DNA of 9,419 nucleotides, from NCBI GenBank assembly GCA_013695335.1, contig JACDAR010000047.1, forward strand, positions 1 to 9,419. Reading direction: 5' to 3'. The DNA comes from Rubrobacter sp. (lineage in GTDB: Bacteria > Actinomycetota > Rubrobacteria > Rubrobacterales > Rubrobacteraceae). A model generated the notes under the pieces. The model had not been told where the DNA came from. It searched no databases and saw only the letters and a list, made by a program, of their open reading frames with translations. Below are positions 1 through 5,303 of the stretch, piece after piece (position 1 is the first letter of the stretch; every line of letters begins with the position of its first letter). The position numbers were made by a program, and so were the translations under genes.

Positions 1-42
1 GCCCTGCGGCACCTCTCACAATCCGCCAGGATTTTCGCCTAT

Positions 43-1494
43 TCACCCGTACAACCTGGGATAAAGTTCCTTGAACCTTGCGTACGTATCCACATAAGTT
101 CCACCGTCTACTCCTGGACTTATGGATCTCTGAACGTCCGGGGTGAGATCCCTGACGTCTCCCGCCTCGAATGCGCCGGAGGCGAGGCCGGCCAGGATCG
201 CCGCCCCCCTAGCTGACGCCGAAGCGGCTACCGAATCTGGCAGCAGCAGGAGCTGACGTTCCAGCACGTCCGCCAGGAGCTGCCGCCAGGGTTCCTCGAT
301 GGCGCCGCCACCAGCAAGGCGCAACTCCGTGGCGGAGACGCCCGCAGCCTCCAGCGCCTCCAGCCCCTCGCGCAACGCGAAGGCCACGCCTTCCAGGGCG
401 GCGCGCAGGAGGTGACCCCTGCCATGTTCGAGGCCGAGACCGACCCATGCGCCACGGGCGTCAGGGTCGAGATGTGGCGTACGTTCCCCGCTGAGGTAAG
501 GCAGGAACAATAGGTCATCGGAGCCGGAGGGGACTTCGAACGCTTCACGGTATACGTCATCCCAGGATGCGCCAAGCACCTTGCGCGCCCACTCCAGGGC
601 GAGGCCAGCGTTCTGGATCGCGGCCATCGAGTAGAAGCGCCCTGGCGCTTCCCACGCGGTCCTGTAGAGATGGATGCGCCCTTCTGGGTCGGGCACTGGC
701 TCTTCCCTGAGGGCCACGATCTGGCCCCCCGTACCCACCGTGAGCTGCGGCGTGCCCGGTCCCGGCAGACCAGCGCCGAGGATCGCGGCAGCCGTGTCTG
801 CCGCCCCTGTCGCGACGGGCAAACCGGTTTTCAGCCCCAGATGATCCGCAGCCTCGCTGGTTAGCGTGCCAGCGACGGAGTGTGAGCCCACGAGCGGCGC
901 GAAACAGTCCGTCCTCAGCCCGAGGGCGTCGGATATTTCCCGGGACCAGCCTCCATCTTCGAGGTCGTAGAGCAGGGTGGCGGAAGCGTCGGAATGTTCG
1001 GCGGATGCCTCTCCCGTGAGGCGCAGCCGCAGCCAGTCTTTGGGTTGCAGCGCCCAACGGGCGGCTTCGTAGGCTTCTGGCTCGTGGTCGCGCAGCCAGA
1101 GGAGGCTAGGCCCGGCCATGCCGGCGGCAGGCGGGTTGGCGAGCTTCCATCGCAGTTCCGGGGCGAGATCCCGATATGCCGCAAGCTGCTCGCGGGAGCG
1201 GGTGTCGGCCCAGAGTACGGCGGGACGCAATGGAAGGCCCGAGGCATTGGAGAGCACGACGCCGTGCATCTGGCCCGATAGTCCGATGGCCCCAACCCCC
1301 GCGCCTCGCTGGCCGACGGCTTCCCTCACAGCCCCGGCCACGGCATCCCACCAGTTTTCTGGCGCGGTTTCGGCCCATCCCGGCATCGGTGATTCGACTG
1401 CGTAGGCTGCGGAAGCCTCGCCGAGGACGACGCCGGTCTCGGAGATCAGTATCGCTTTTACGGAGCCGGTGCCGAGGTCGAGTCCAAGGAGCAT
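43..1494 (-). CDS. xylB: Xylulokinase (FGGY carbohydrate kinase)
   Basis: Cytoplasmic kinase that phosphorylates D-xylulose with ATP to xylulose 5-phosphate, feeding the pentose phosphate pathway. The 483 residues match the family's usual length. The N-terminal ATPase strand reads GLDLGTGSVK, with Asp6. The xylulokinase signature GQMHG is at 74-78 and LWADTR at 94-99. Asp233 lies in GAADTAAA, the place of the catalytic base in XylB. FLPYLSGERTPH at 330-341 is typical of xylulokinases, and the C-terminal FGGY domain contains LAGGGA near 393-398. The start is an ATG only a few residues before the first strand, so it is well placed, though the ribosome site is weak. No xylose isomerase or transporter is visible; the upstream gene is an unrelated sortase separated by a terminator. 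A close sugar kinase of the same family cannot be fully excluded, but GQMHG favours XylB. Confidence 0.92.
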   Translation of the reverse strand: MLLGLDLGTGSVKAILISETGVVLGEASAAYAVESPMPGWAETAPENWWDAVAGAVREAVGQRGAGVGAIGLSGQMHGVVLSNASGLPLRPAVLWADTRSREQLAAYRDLAPELRWKLANPPAAGMAGPSLLWLRDHEPEAYEAARWALQPKDWLRLRLTGEASAEHSDASATLLYDLEDGGWSREISDALGLRTDCFAPLVGSHSVAGTLTSEAADHLGLKTGLPVATGAADTAAAILGAGLPGPGTPQLTVGTGGQIVALREEPVPDPEGRIHLYRTAWEAPGRFYSMAAIQNAGLALEWARKVLGASWDDVYREAFEVPSGSDDLLFLPYLSGERTPHLDPDARGAWVGLGLEHGRGHLLRAALEGVAFALREGLEALEAAGVSATELRLAGGGAIEEPWRQLLADVLERQLLLLPDSVAASASARGAAILAGLASGAFEAGDVRDLTPDVQRSISPGVDGGTYVDTYARFKELYPRLYG

Positions 1495-1524
1495 CGAAGT
1501 ACTTTACCCATTTCGGCCTTCGAA

Positions 1525-1564
1525 GAAAGAGGGCCGGAGTCCAATTACGCGCCGACCCTCTTTC
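1525..1564 (-). terminator. Terminator hairpin downstream of the sortase gene
   Basis: Arms at 1525-1537 and 1552-1564 pair over 13 bases with a single G-T wobble around a 14-base loop. On the minus strand the second arm ends in CTCTTTCTT, a moderate U-rich tail. It lies just after the sortase stop and before xylB, so it probably ends sortase transcription and separates the two genes. The arm contains AGAGGGCCGG, also present in the terminator at 3887-3921. Confidence 0.6.
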
Positions 1565-1594
1565 CTTGGATCTCTGATTCGCTGGTTTTCTGGC

Positions 1595-2230
1595 TTACGT
1601 TTCCTGCACGTCCTTGAGCTCGGCCTGGTAGACGACCCGATCCTTGTAATCAGGCAGGGTGCAGGTCTGGAGGCTTAGGATGCTTTTGCCCTTGACCGGC
1701 CTGAGTACCGACAAGTCTGTGGGCTTGACGATCTTCTTGACGAAGACTACATAGGTGTACTTCGTTCCGTTGGCGTCGGTCACGTAGACTTTATCGCCTT
1801 TCTCGAGGACTTCCAGGTCGTGGAAGGCAAGCCAGCTATCCGTGTTCTCGAACCCGAGGCGATGGCCGGCGATGTAGACGTTGCCCTGCTTCCTCCAGGG
1901 GAAGTCCGTGCCAGCGAGATGCACCCCGGCGTAGTCGTGGAAGAGCTTCATGCGGGTGCCCGTGCCGGTCGGTATGGTGTCTTTGTCTATACGCTTCATC
2001 TTGGGGACGGTGAGCTTGAGGGTTCTGTCCTCCGGCCTCTTGGCTACCAGTTTCTTCTCTTTGTTCTTTTTCTCCTTGAGACCATTGTCCGGCGCGATCT
2101 GCTTTTTCGGCGCCTCCTTCTTGGGCGGCTCCTGCTTGTCAGCACTTCCCTGCCCGGACGAACCACAGGCCGTCAGGGACGCAACCATTGCCAGGGACGC
2201 CAGCAATAAGACCAAATTCTTCCAGTTCAT
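1595..2230 (-). CDS. Lipoprotein-type sortase (class E-like)
   Basis: Predicted cysteine transpeptidase on the outside of the membrane, of the family that joins sorting-signal proteins to the cell wall or to each other. Counted from the chosen start (211 residues), residues 1-21 form a signal peptide ending in the lipobox LTAC, so Cys22 would be lipidated. A lysine-, proline- and glutamate-rich linker covers about 32-66. The sortase barrel follows, with His123 in YIAGHR, Cys190 in LSLQTC and Arg198 in KDRVV; this is the complete His-Cys-Arg triad. I chose the ATG at 2230 because AGAGGTGG lies five bases upstream; an in-frame ATG at 2263 adds 11 residues before the signal peptide and has less support. 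No LPXTG-like substrate or pilin is nearby, so this is probably a housekeeping enzyme. The class assignment rests on motif appearance only. Confidence 0.85.
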   Translation of the reverse strand: MNWKNLVLLLASLAMVASLTACGSSGQGSADKQEPPKKEAPKKQIAPDNGLKEKKNKEKKLVAKRPEDRTLKLTVPKMKRIDKDTIPTGTGTRMKLFHDYAGVHLAGTDFPWRKQGNVYIAGHRLGFENTDSWLAFHDLEVLEKGDKVYVTDANGTKYTYVVFVKKIVKPTDLSVLRPVKGKSILSLQTCTLPDYKDRVVYQAELKDVQET

Positions 2231-2235
2231 CACGC

Positions 2236-2243
2236 CCACCTCT
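2236..2243 (-). promoter_or_regulatory. Ribosome binding site that sets the sortase start
   Basis: On the minus strand this reads AGAGGTGG, five bases before the ATG at 2230. It decides the start in favour of the ATG that directly precedes the signal peptide. A possible -10 box TATATT (minus, 2310-2315) lies about 80 bases upstream without a recognisable -35. Confidence 0.55.
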
Positions 2244-2345
2244 TCCGACTGAATACCATCCACGGGACCAACAGGCCCCCCATTTTTACCATCAGCAGTT
2301 TACCGGCGAAATATAACAAGATGATTACGGTTGGATCAGGCATAG

Positions 2346-2582
2346 ATTACACTCACGAACGGCCTACGTAGTCACGAGTTCCTAGACCACTATCACAAGC
2401 GATCCAACGTCGAAGCAACCTTCTCTATGATAAAGGGTAAGTTCGAGGCAGCAGTCAAGTCCAAGAGCGACAACGGGCAGGTCAACGAGGCACTTTGCAA
2501 GCTGCTCTGCCACAACATCTGCGTACTGGTTCGGGCGATGCACGATCTCGGGATGGAGCCTCTATTTGATAGCACTACGTGA
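2346..2582 (+). pseudogene. C-terminal remnant of an IS4-type DDE transposase
   Basis: An open frame of 78 codons from just after a TAG at 2343-2345 to the TGA at 2580-2582, with no start codon or upstream catalytic part. From about 2376 the translation resembles the end of DDE transposases: EFLDHYHKRSNVEATFSMIK, followed by a region with LCKLLCHNIC and MHDLGMEPLF. It contains the exact IS4-family signature Y-(2)-R-(3)-E-(6)-K, with the third catalytic acid Glu at 2412-2414. The first two catalytic aspartates are absent, so the fragment cannot transpose. No terminal inverted repeats or target duplication were found. It fills most of the otherwise gene-free stretch between the sortase and the small membrane protein. 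The family call is firm; the exact IS group is not. Confidence 0.8.
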
Positions 2583-2592
2583 GCGTAGAGAG

Positions 2593-2910
2593 TTACCTTT
2601 GGCTTCCGAAATAGTATCCCACCGCGCTACCTACTAAGCCCAACACCCCAGCGAATGTTACCTGCATGAACTCTTGGCCCCTTTGCCATATGGGGTGCGG
2701 CATAAATGCAGTTACCGCAAAGAAGGCAATCTGTAAGAAGAGTATGCTGAGCAACGCGTAAGCTACTCTTCTACGCGCTTTCTCTCTGGTCCATGCAACA
2801 GGATCTTGTCTCGGCGGATTTGGATTGTCTACAGGCCGCTCATATGGAGGAACCCCGCCCTGAATAGGGGCGGGGTCATGTTCTGCGGGTGGATTATCTT
2901 GGTCGGACAA
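2593..2910 (-). CDS. Small two-helix membrane protein, unknown function
   Basis: A 105-residue protein I do not recognise. The first 40 residues are proline- and aspartate-rich and likely unstructured. A basic patch (REKARRR, about 42-48) precedes a first membrane helix at about 49-69. A short loop with PHPIWQRGQ leads to a second helix at about 82-102 ending GYYFGSQR. The basic patch suggests that the N-terminus is cytoplasmic. The start is TTG at 2908-2910, directly after the TAG stop of the upstream gene (2911-2913), which suggests one transcript with translational coupling; no strong ribosome site of its own is visible. The size and two helices recall holin-like or small phage/plasmid membrane proteins, but no sequence motif supports that role. 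Confidence 0.6.
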   Translation of the reverse strand: MSDQDNPPAEHDPAPIQGGVPPYERPVDNPNPPRQDPVAWTREKARRRVAYALLSILFLQIAFFAVTAFMPHPIWQRGQEFMQVTFAGVLGLVGSAVGYYFGSQR

Positions 2911-3147
2911 CTAAAGACCCAGTTCGTACCTGTCTCTAAGCCCTTTACGCACCACAACGTGCTCGCCTTTATCCTTGACACTTACAGCCCACTGCTTCAA
3001 CCCGAGCGCATCTTCCAAAACTTCGTCAAGGGTTTTGTTCTCATGTCTAGCGATCTTTTGCAAGTCCGCAAGAGCCTTGCCCTCGAAAACGAAGCTCATC
3101 TTTTCGGGATTTTTGGGGTCGTGTGCCTGCTTACGATCCTTAAGCAT
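2911..3147 (-). CDS. Probable ribbon-helix-helix DNA-binding protein
   Basis: A 78-residue protein with an RHH-like pattern: a short strand MSFVFEG (17-23), helix KALADLQKIARHEN (24-37), a turn NKT, then helix LDEVLEDALGL (40-50). The tail (51-78) has strand-like QWAVSV and HVVVRKG. This arrangement is seen in small transcription repressors and antitoxins that dimerise through the strand and bind operator DNA. The start ATG at 3147 has GAGGG a few bases upstream. The gene abuts the membrane-protein gene downstream and faces a region with three 12-bp repeats upstream, which suits autoregulation. No recognisable toxin is next to it. The RHH assignment is from pattern only; Met17 is a possible shorter start, but without a ribosome site. 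Confidence 0.6.
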   Translation of the reverse strand: MLKDRKQAHDPKNPEKMSFVFEGKALADLQKIARHENKTLDEVLEDALGLKQWAVSVKDKGEHVVVRKGLRDRYELGL

Positions 3148-3198
3148 GGCTTCCCTCGTTTTCTCCTGGTAGCTGGCTGCCTTTTCCTTGCCCGACCG

Positions 3199-3204
3199 AT
3201 TCTA
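3199..3204 (-). promoter_or_regulatory. Possible -10 box for the RHH/membrane-protein pair
   Basis: On the minus strand this reads TAGAAT, five of six bases of the consensus, about 50 bases upstream of the RHH-like start. No good -35 is visible at 16-18 bases. The first 12-bp repeat (3210-3221) falls between this box and the -35 position, where a bound repressor would block polymerase. Confidence 0.3.
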
Positions 3205-3209
3205 CCTCA

Positions 3210-3270
3210 ACTTTTGGTGCAGAATCCATAGTTGCACCAAAAGTATCTGGGTTAATGGACTTTTGGTGCA
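3210..3270. repeat. Three-copy 12-bp repeat, probable operator array
   Basis: ACTTTTGGTGCA occurs exactly at 3210-3221 and 3259-3270, and inverted at 3233-3244. Copies two and three share a 13th base (A). Starts are 23 and 26 bases apart, about two to two and a half helical turns. The array lies between two divergent genes, with copy one beside the leftward -10 and copy three 15 bases before the rightward -35. This is a typical layout for an operator recognised by a dimeric repressor. Which protein binds is inference; the adjacent RHH-like protein is the natural candidate. Confidence 0.6.
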
Positions 3271-3285
3271 AAGCCTTCTCCCCGC

Positions 3286-3313
3286 TTGACAAGTCGGAAT
3301 ATATATGTAGACT
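3286..3313 (+). promoter_or_regulatory. Promoter of the phasin-like gene
   Basis: A perfect -35 TTGACA at 3286-3291, a 16-base AT-rich spacer, and -10 TAGACT at 3308-3313. Transcription would start near 3320, giving a leader of about 34 bases that includes the ribosome site at 3338-3345. This is the best vegetative-type promoter in the window. Confidence 0.6.
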
Positions 3314-3337
3314 GCACATACTGGAAATCGGAGAAAC

Positions 3338-3345
3338 AGAGGAGG
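3338..3345 (+). promoter_or_regulatory. Strong ribosome binding site of the phasin-like gene
   Basis: AGAGGAGG eight bases before the ATG at 3354. It fixes that start rather than the upstream in-frame ATG at 3255, which lies before the promoter. Confidence 0.7.
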
Positions 3346-3353
3346 CAAGGCTA

Positions 3354-3860
3354 ATGGATTACATGGAGAAGAGCGGCAAGATGACCGAGCGGATGGGTCA
3401 GGAAACGGCTAAGGCTTACAAGACGGTCTTTGATCACGCGGTGGCCGCCGGGGAGCGCAACGTGCGTTTCGCCCAGGGCGTGACGGATAACTACATCAAG
3501 GAGCTTCGCCATCAGGCCGAGGCCAATCGCTCCCTCACCTACGAGATGGTGGAGCGTGCCGAGGGGCAGCGCAGCACATTCCAGGCTGTTGCCAACGAGA
3601 CCCTCGACGCGTACATGGACTTTCTCTACGCCCCCCTTTCCTACTACAAGGAAGGGCTGAGGCTGGTCGAGAAAGAGGTCCCCGTTGGCGGACTACCGCT
3701 CGCCAACTACGACGAGATGAACATGGATGAGATCTCCAAGGAGACCAACGATCTTTCCGCGGCGGAGATCCGGGAGCTTCGTGCCTACGAGAAGCAGAGC
3801 AAGAACCGTGAGACCCTGATCGAGCAGTTCGACCGCAAGCTGAAGGCCGCTTCCGCCTAA
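3354..3860 (+). CDS. Phasin-like helical protein, unknown function
   Basis: A 168-residue, charged, largely helical protein without signal peptide or membrane segment, so probably cytoplasmic. Residues 1-105 form long amphipathic helices (about 14-60 and 62-87), then an aromatic stretch MDFLYAPLSYYKEG at 88-101. A loop rich in glycine and proline (109-117) leads to a C-terminal helical unit with LSAAEIRELRAYE and KNRETLIEQFDRKL (134-164). The first part resembles phasins, proteins that coat storage granules, but this is similarity of pattern and not an assignment. The C-terminal unit looks like a small separate helical module. It has its own promoter, a strong ribosome site and a strong terminator, so it is a well-expressed single-gene unit. 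Loss of its first 33 codons relative to the longest frame is justified by promoter position. Confidence 0.75.
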   Translation: MDYMEKSGKMTERMGQETAKAYKTVFDHAVAAGERNVRFAQGVTDNYIKELRHQAEANRSLTYEMVERAEGQRSTFQAVANETLDAYMDFLYAPLSYYKEGLRLVEKEVPVGGLPLANYDEMNMDEISKETNDLSAAEIRELRAYEKQSKNRETLIEQFDRKLKAASA

Positions 3861-3886
3861 CGAGCGGACACAAGCCGCAACAACGC

Positions 3887-3921
3887 AGAGGGCCGGGACG
3901 AAATGTCCCGGCCCTCTTTTT
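3887..3921 (+). terminator. Rho-independent terminator of the phasin-like gene
   Basis: A perfect 13-bp GC-rich stem (3887-3899 with 3905-3917) around the loop GAAAT, followed at once by a run of T (3917-3921). It begins 26 bases after the stop codon and isolates this gene from bioY. Confidence 0.92.
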
Positions 3922-4039
3922 CGTCCTCCAGGGTTTTCGCTACTTGAGAAGACCCTTCAGGCGGCCTTTCTTACCCCGTTGCGCCCGGCGGAACACCCTC
4001 AAAGCTGGAAATATTTCGGGGAAGCGAGTACGGTGCTCG

Positions 4040-4615
4040 ATGGTTCGTCTACTAGAAAGGGAGGGGTTGAGCGCGTATACGATCACGCGTGTGGCGCTGA
4101 TGGCGGCCGTCACGGCCGTGGCGGCCCAGATCTCCATCCCGCTGCCGTTCTCACCTGTTCCTTTCACCTTCCAGGTTCTTGCGGTTGTGCTATCCGGGCT
4201 TTTGCTCGGGCCGTATCAGGGGGCCATGTCTCAGGTGGTGTACGTCCTGATCGGGGCCGTCGGCGCACCGGTCTTCGCCGGGTTCTCGGGCGGTCTTGGA
4301 CAGATCGCAGGCCCCACAGGCGGATACCTCGTCTCCTATCCCGTGGCGGCGGCCCTCGCCGGCCTCGCCGCACGGTCCATGCGGGAAGCCCCGCGCCGGA
4401 GGGCTTTGTTGTCTGGCTTCCTCTGGGGATGCGCGGCCCTGGCCTTCATCTACACGCTCGGGGTGGCCTGGCTCTCCGTGGTTGCGGGGTTGCCGCCCGT
4501 AGTTGCCGTGGCGCAGGGCGTGGCGCCGTTCGTGGTCTTCGACGTGGTGAAGGTCGGGCTGGCCGCGCTCGTTGCAGTGGGCGCCGCCCCGGCCATCGCC
4601 CCTTCACGCGCTTGA
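4040..4615 (+). CDS. bioY: Biotin transporter substrate-binding subunit BioY
   Basis: Membrane S-component of an energy-coupling-factor transporter; it binds biotin and brings it across the membrane, with or without an ATPase/T-component module. The 191-residue length fits BioY. About six membrane helices cover nearly the whole chain. Family motifs seen are LPFSPVPFTFQ (35-45), LSGLLLGPYQGAMSQ (51-65), the glycine-rich FSGGLGQIAGPTGGYLVSYP (82-101), and the C-terminal PFVVFDVVKVGLAAL (163-177), with the conserved D-x-x-K at Asp168 and Lys171. The ATG at 4040 fits the usual short lead into the first helix; the ribosome site is weak, and an in-frame ATG at 3944 would add 32 basic residues unlike the family. 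No EcfA or EcfT genes are adjacent, so it probably shares a distant energising module or acts alone. No biotin-repressor site was recognised. Confidence 0.92.
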   Translation: MVRLLEREGLSAYTITRVALMAAVTAVAAQISIPLPFSPVPFTFQVLAVVLSGLLLGPYQGAMSQVVYVLIGAVGAPVFAGFSGGLGQIAGPTGGYLVSYPVAAALAGLAARSMREAPRRRALLSGFLWGCAALAFIYTLGVAWLSVVAGLPPVVAVAQGVAPFVVFDVVKVGLAALVAVGAAPAIAPSRA

Positions 4616-4626
4616 GGATTCGCGCC

Positions 4627-5226
4627 TCAGCCGCGCCTGGCGGCACGACGGGCGATGTAGCGGCGCATCTTCTCGTTGGTTCCGCACACCTCCATCGTGC
4701 ACCAGCGGCGGCTACGGTTCTTGCTCTCGTCCACGAATAGCCAGTGGCAACCGGCACACGTCTTGACTCGATGCAGAGGACCCGAAGTCAGTAGCTCCAC
4801 AGCCGCATGCACGACGGGCCAAAGCACGCTTCCCACCTCGCCATCCGGCCACCCCCAGCCGTAGCCATCGCCTTTCGGCGCCAACGTGGCCTGGTCCAGG
4901 GCTTCACACTCCCCTTTTCGCAGCGCTTCCAGGCTGCTCTCCGGCGGATTCTCCCCCAGCGCGATCGCGCCGAAGATCCCACGCAAATCATCGCGCAGCG
5001 CCAACGCCCTACCGTGTGCTGCCTCGGCATCGGGAACAGGAGGCTTCCGGATCAACCGCAAAACAGATTCCTCCGAAAGCAGCCCGACGTGCCCGCCCCA
5101 GGCTACGAGCCCCGCGTAGTCCCGAAGATGGTCGAACGCAGGCTCCCCATCAACGGTGTTCACGAAGTCGAGGGCCAGGTTCCCCCCGACCACGCGTAAC
5201 GTCGCGATTTGCTTCGTAGTTTCCAT
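4627..5226 (-). CDS. CGNR zinc-finger regulator with ABATE domain
   Basis: Predicted transcription regulator with a putative stress- or ligand-sensing ABATE domain in front and a C-terminal CGNR zinc finger. With the chosen start it has 199 residues. The ABATE entry motif GGNLALDFVNT is at 14-24. The finger uses Cys157 and Cys160 (CAGC), Cys176 and Cys181, followed by basic KMRRYIARRAARR, the likely DNA contact. The family-naming CGNR box reads CGTN here, a variant. I chose the ATG at 5226 over a GTG at 5256: a TAAAAT box lies eight bases before the ATG, as expected of a leaderless message, while neither start has a ribosome site. The gene is divergent from a drug-exporter gene, which it may control. 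Its stop lies only 11 bases from that of bioY, on the opposite strand. Confidence 0.87.
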   Translation of the reverse strand: METTKQIATLRVVGGNLALDFVNTVDGEPAFDHLRDYAGLVAWGGHVGLLSEESVLRLIRKPPVPDAEAAHGRALALRDDLRGIFGAIALGENPPESSLEALRKGECEALDQATLAPKGDGYGWGWPDGEVGSVLWPVVHAAVELLTSGPLHRVKTCAGCHWLFVDESKNRSRRWCTMEVCGTNEKMRRYIARRAARRG

Positions 5227-5234
5227 CAAAACAT

Positions 5235-5240
5235 ATTTTA
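5235..5240 (-). promoter_or_regulatory. -10 box for leaderless transcription of the CGNR gene
   Basis: On the minus strand this reads TAAAAT, five of six consensus bases, ending eight bases before the ATG at 5226. Transcription would begin at or next to the start codon. The -35 position (around 5258-5263) is poor and overlaps the inverted-repeat region. Confidence 0.45.
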
Positions 5241-5258
5241 GCGGTTTCGATCTCACCC

Positions 5259-5303
5259 GGTAGCGGGTATTGTTACCACCATGAAGTTTTTTGACGGTAA
5301 CAA
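5259..5303. promoter_or_regulatory. Overlapping inverted repeats, candidate operator
   Basis: TTGTTACC at 5270-5277 is matched exactly by the inverted copy GGTAACAA at 5296-5303, 18 bases apart, spanning the exporter's start codon. The same GTTACC also pairs, with one mismatch, with GGTAGC at 5259-5264. There are thus three half-sites of the form GGTAAC. They overlap the presumed -10 of the exporter and the -35 zone of the CGNR gene, so one bound protein could control both. Identity of the binder is inference. Confidence 0.45.
5268..5273 (+). promoter_or_regulatory. Possible -10 box of the exporter gene
   Basis: TATTGT, four of six consensus bases, ending seven bases before the ATG at 5281. 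This would give a leaderless transcript, which agrees with the complete lack of a ribosome site before that ATG. The -35 candidate TTTCGA at 5245-5250 (17-base spacer) is weak. Confidence 0.35.

Noticed and set aside
1..42. Possible beginning of another minus-strand gene after xylB
   Set aside because: Only a GTG near 21-23 on the minus strand with a few codons is visible; that is not enough to support a gene.
209..1577. Many open frames on both strands overlapping xylB
   Set aside because: They are GC-rich shadow frames with arginine/proline/alanine-rich translations; the xylulokinase frame explains the region.
2806..3231. A 141-codon plus-strand open frame opposite the two small genes
   Set aside because: It has no ribosome site and no recognisable motif, and it runs through the repeat array; the minus-strand pair has better coding evidence.
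3255..3353. Upstream extension of the phasin-like protein to an ATG at 3255
   Set aside because: This start lies before the TTGACA promoter and inside the repeat array, while AGAGGAGG precedes the ATG at 3354.
4008..4017. Short palindrome GAAATATTTC before bioY
   Set aside because: A single 10-base AT-rich palindrome without spacing to clear promoter boxes; it may be part of a promoter, but I cannot support a regulator site.
3944..4039. N-terminal extension of BioY
   Set aside because: The added 32 residues are arginine-rich and unlike the family; the ATG at 4040 gives normal BioY length.
4613..4629. Small stem (TGAGG/CCTCA) between the bioY and CGNR stops
   Set aside because: Five paired bases without a T-run are too weak to call a terminator.
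5227..5256. GTG start giving a longer CGNR protein
   Set aside because: It lies upstream of the TAAAAT box and lacks a ribosome site; the family usually begins close to the ABATE motif.
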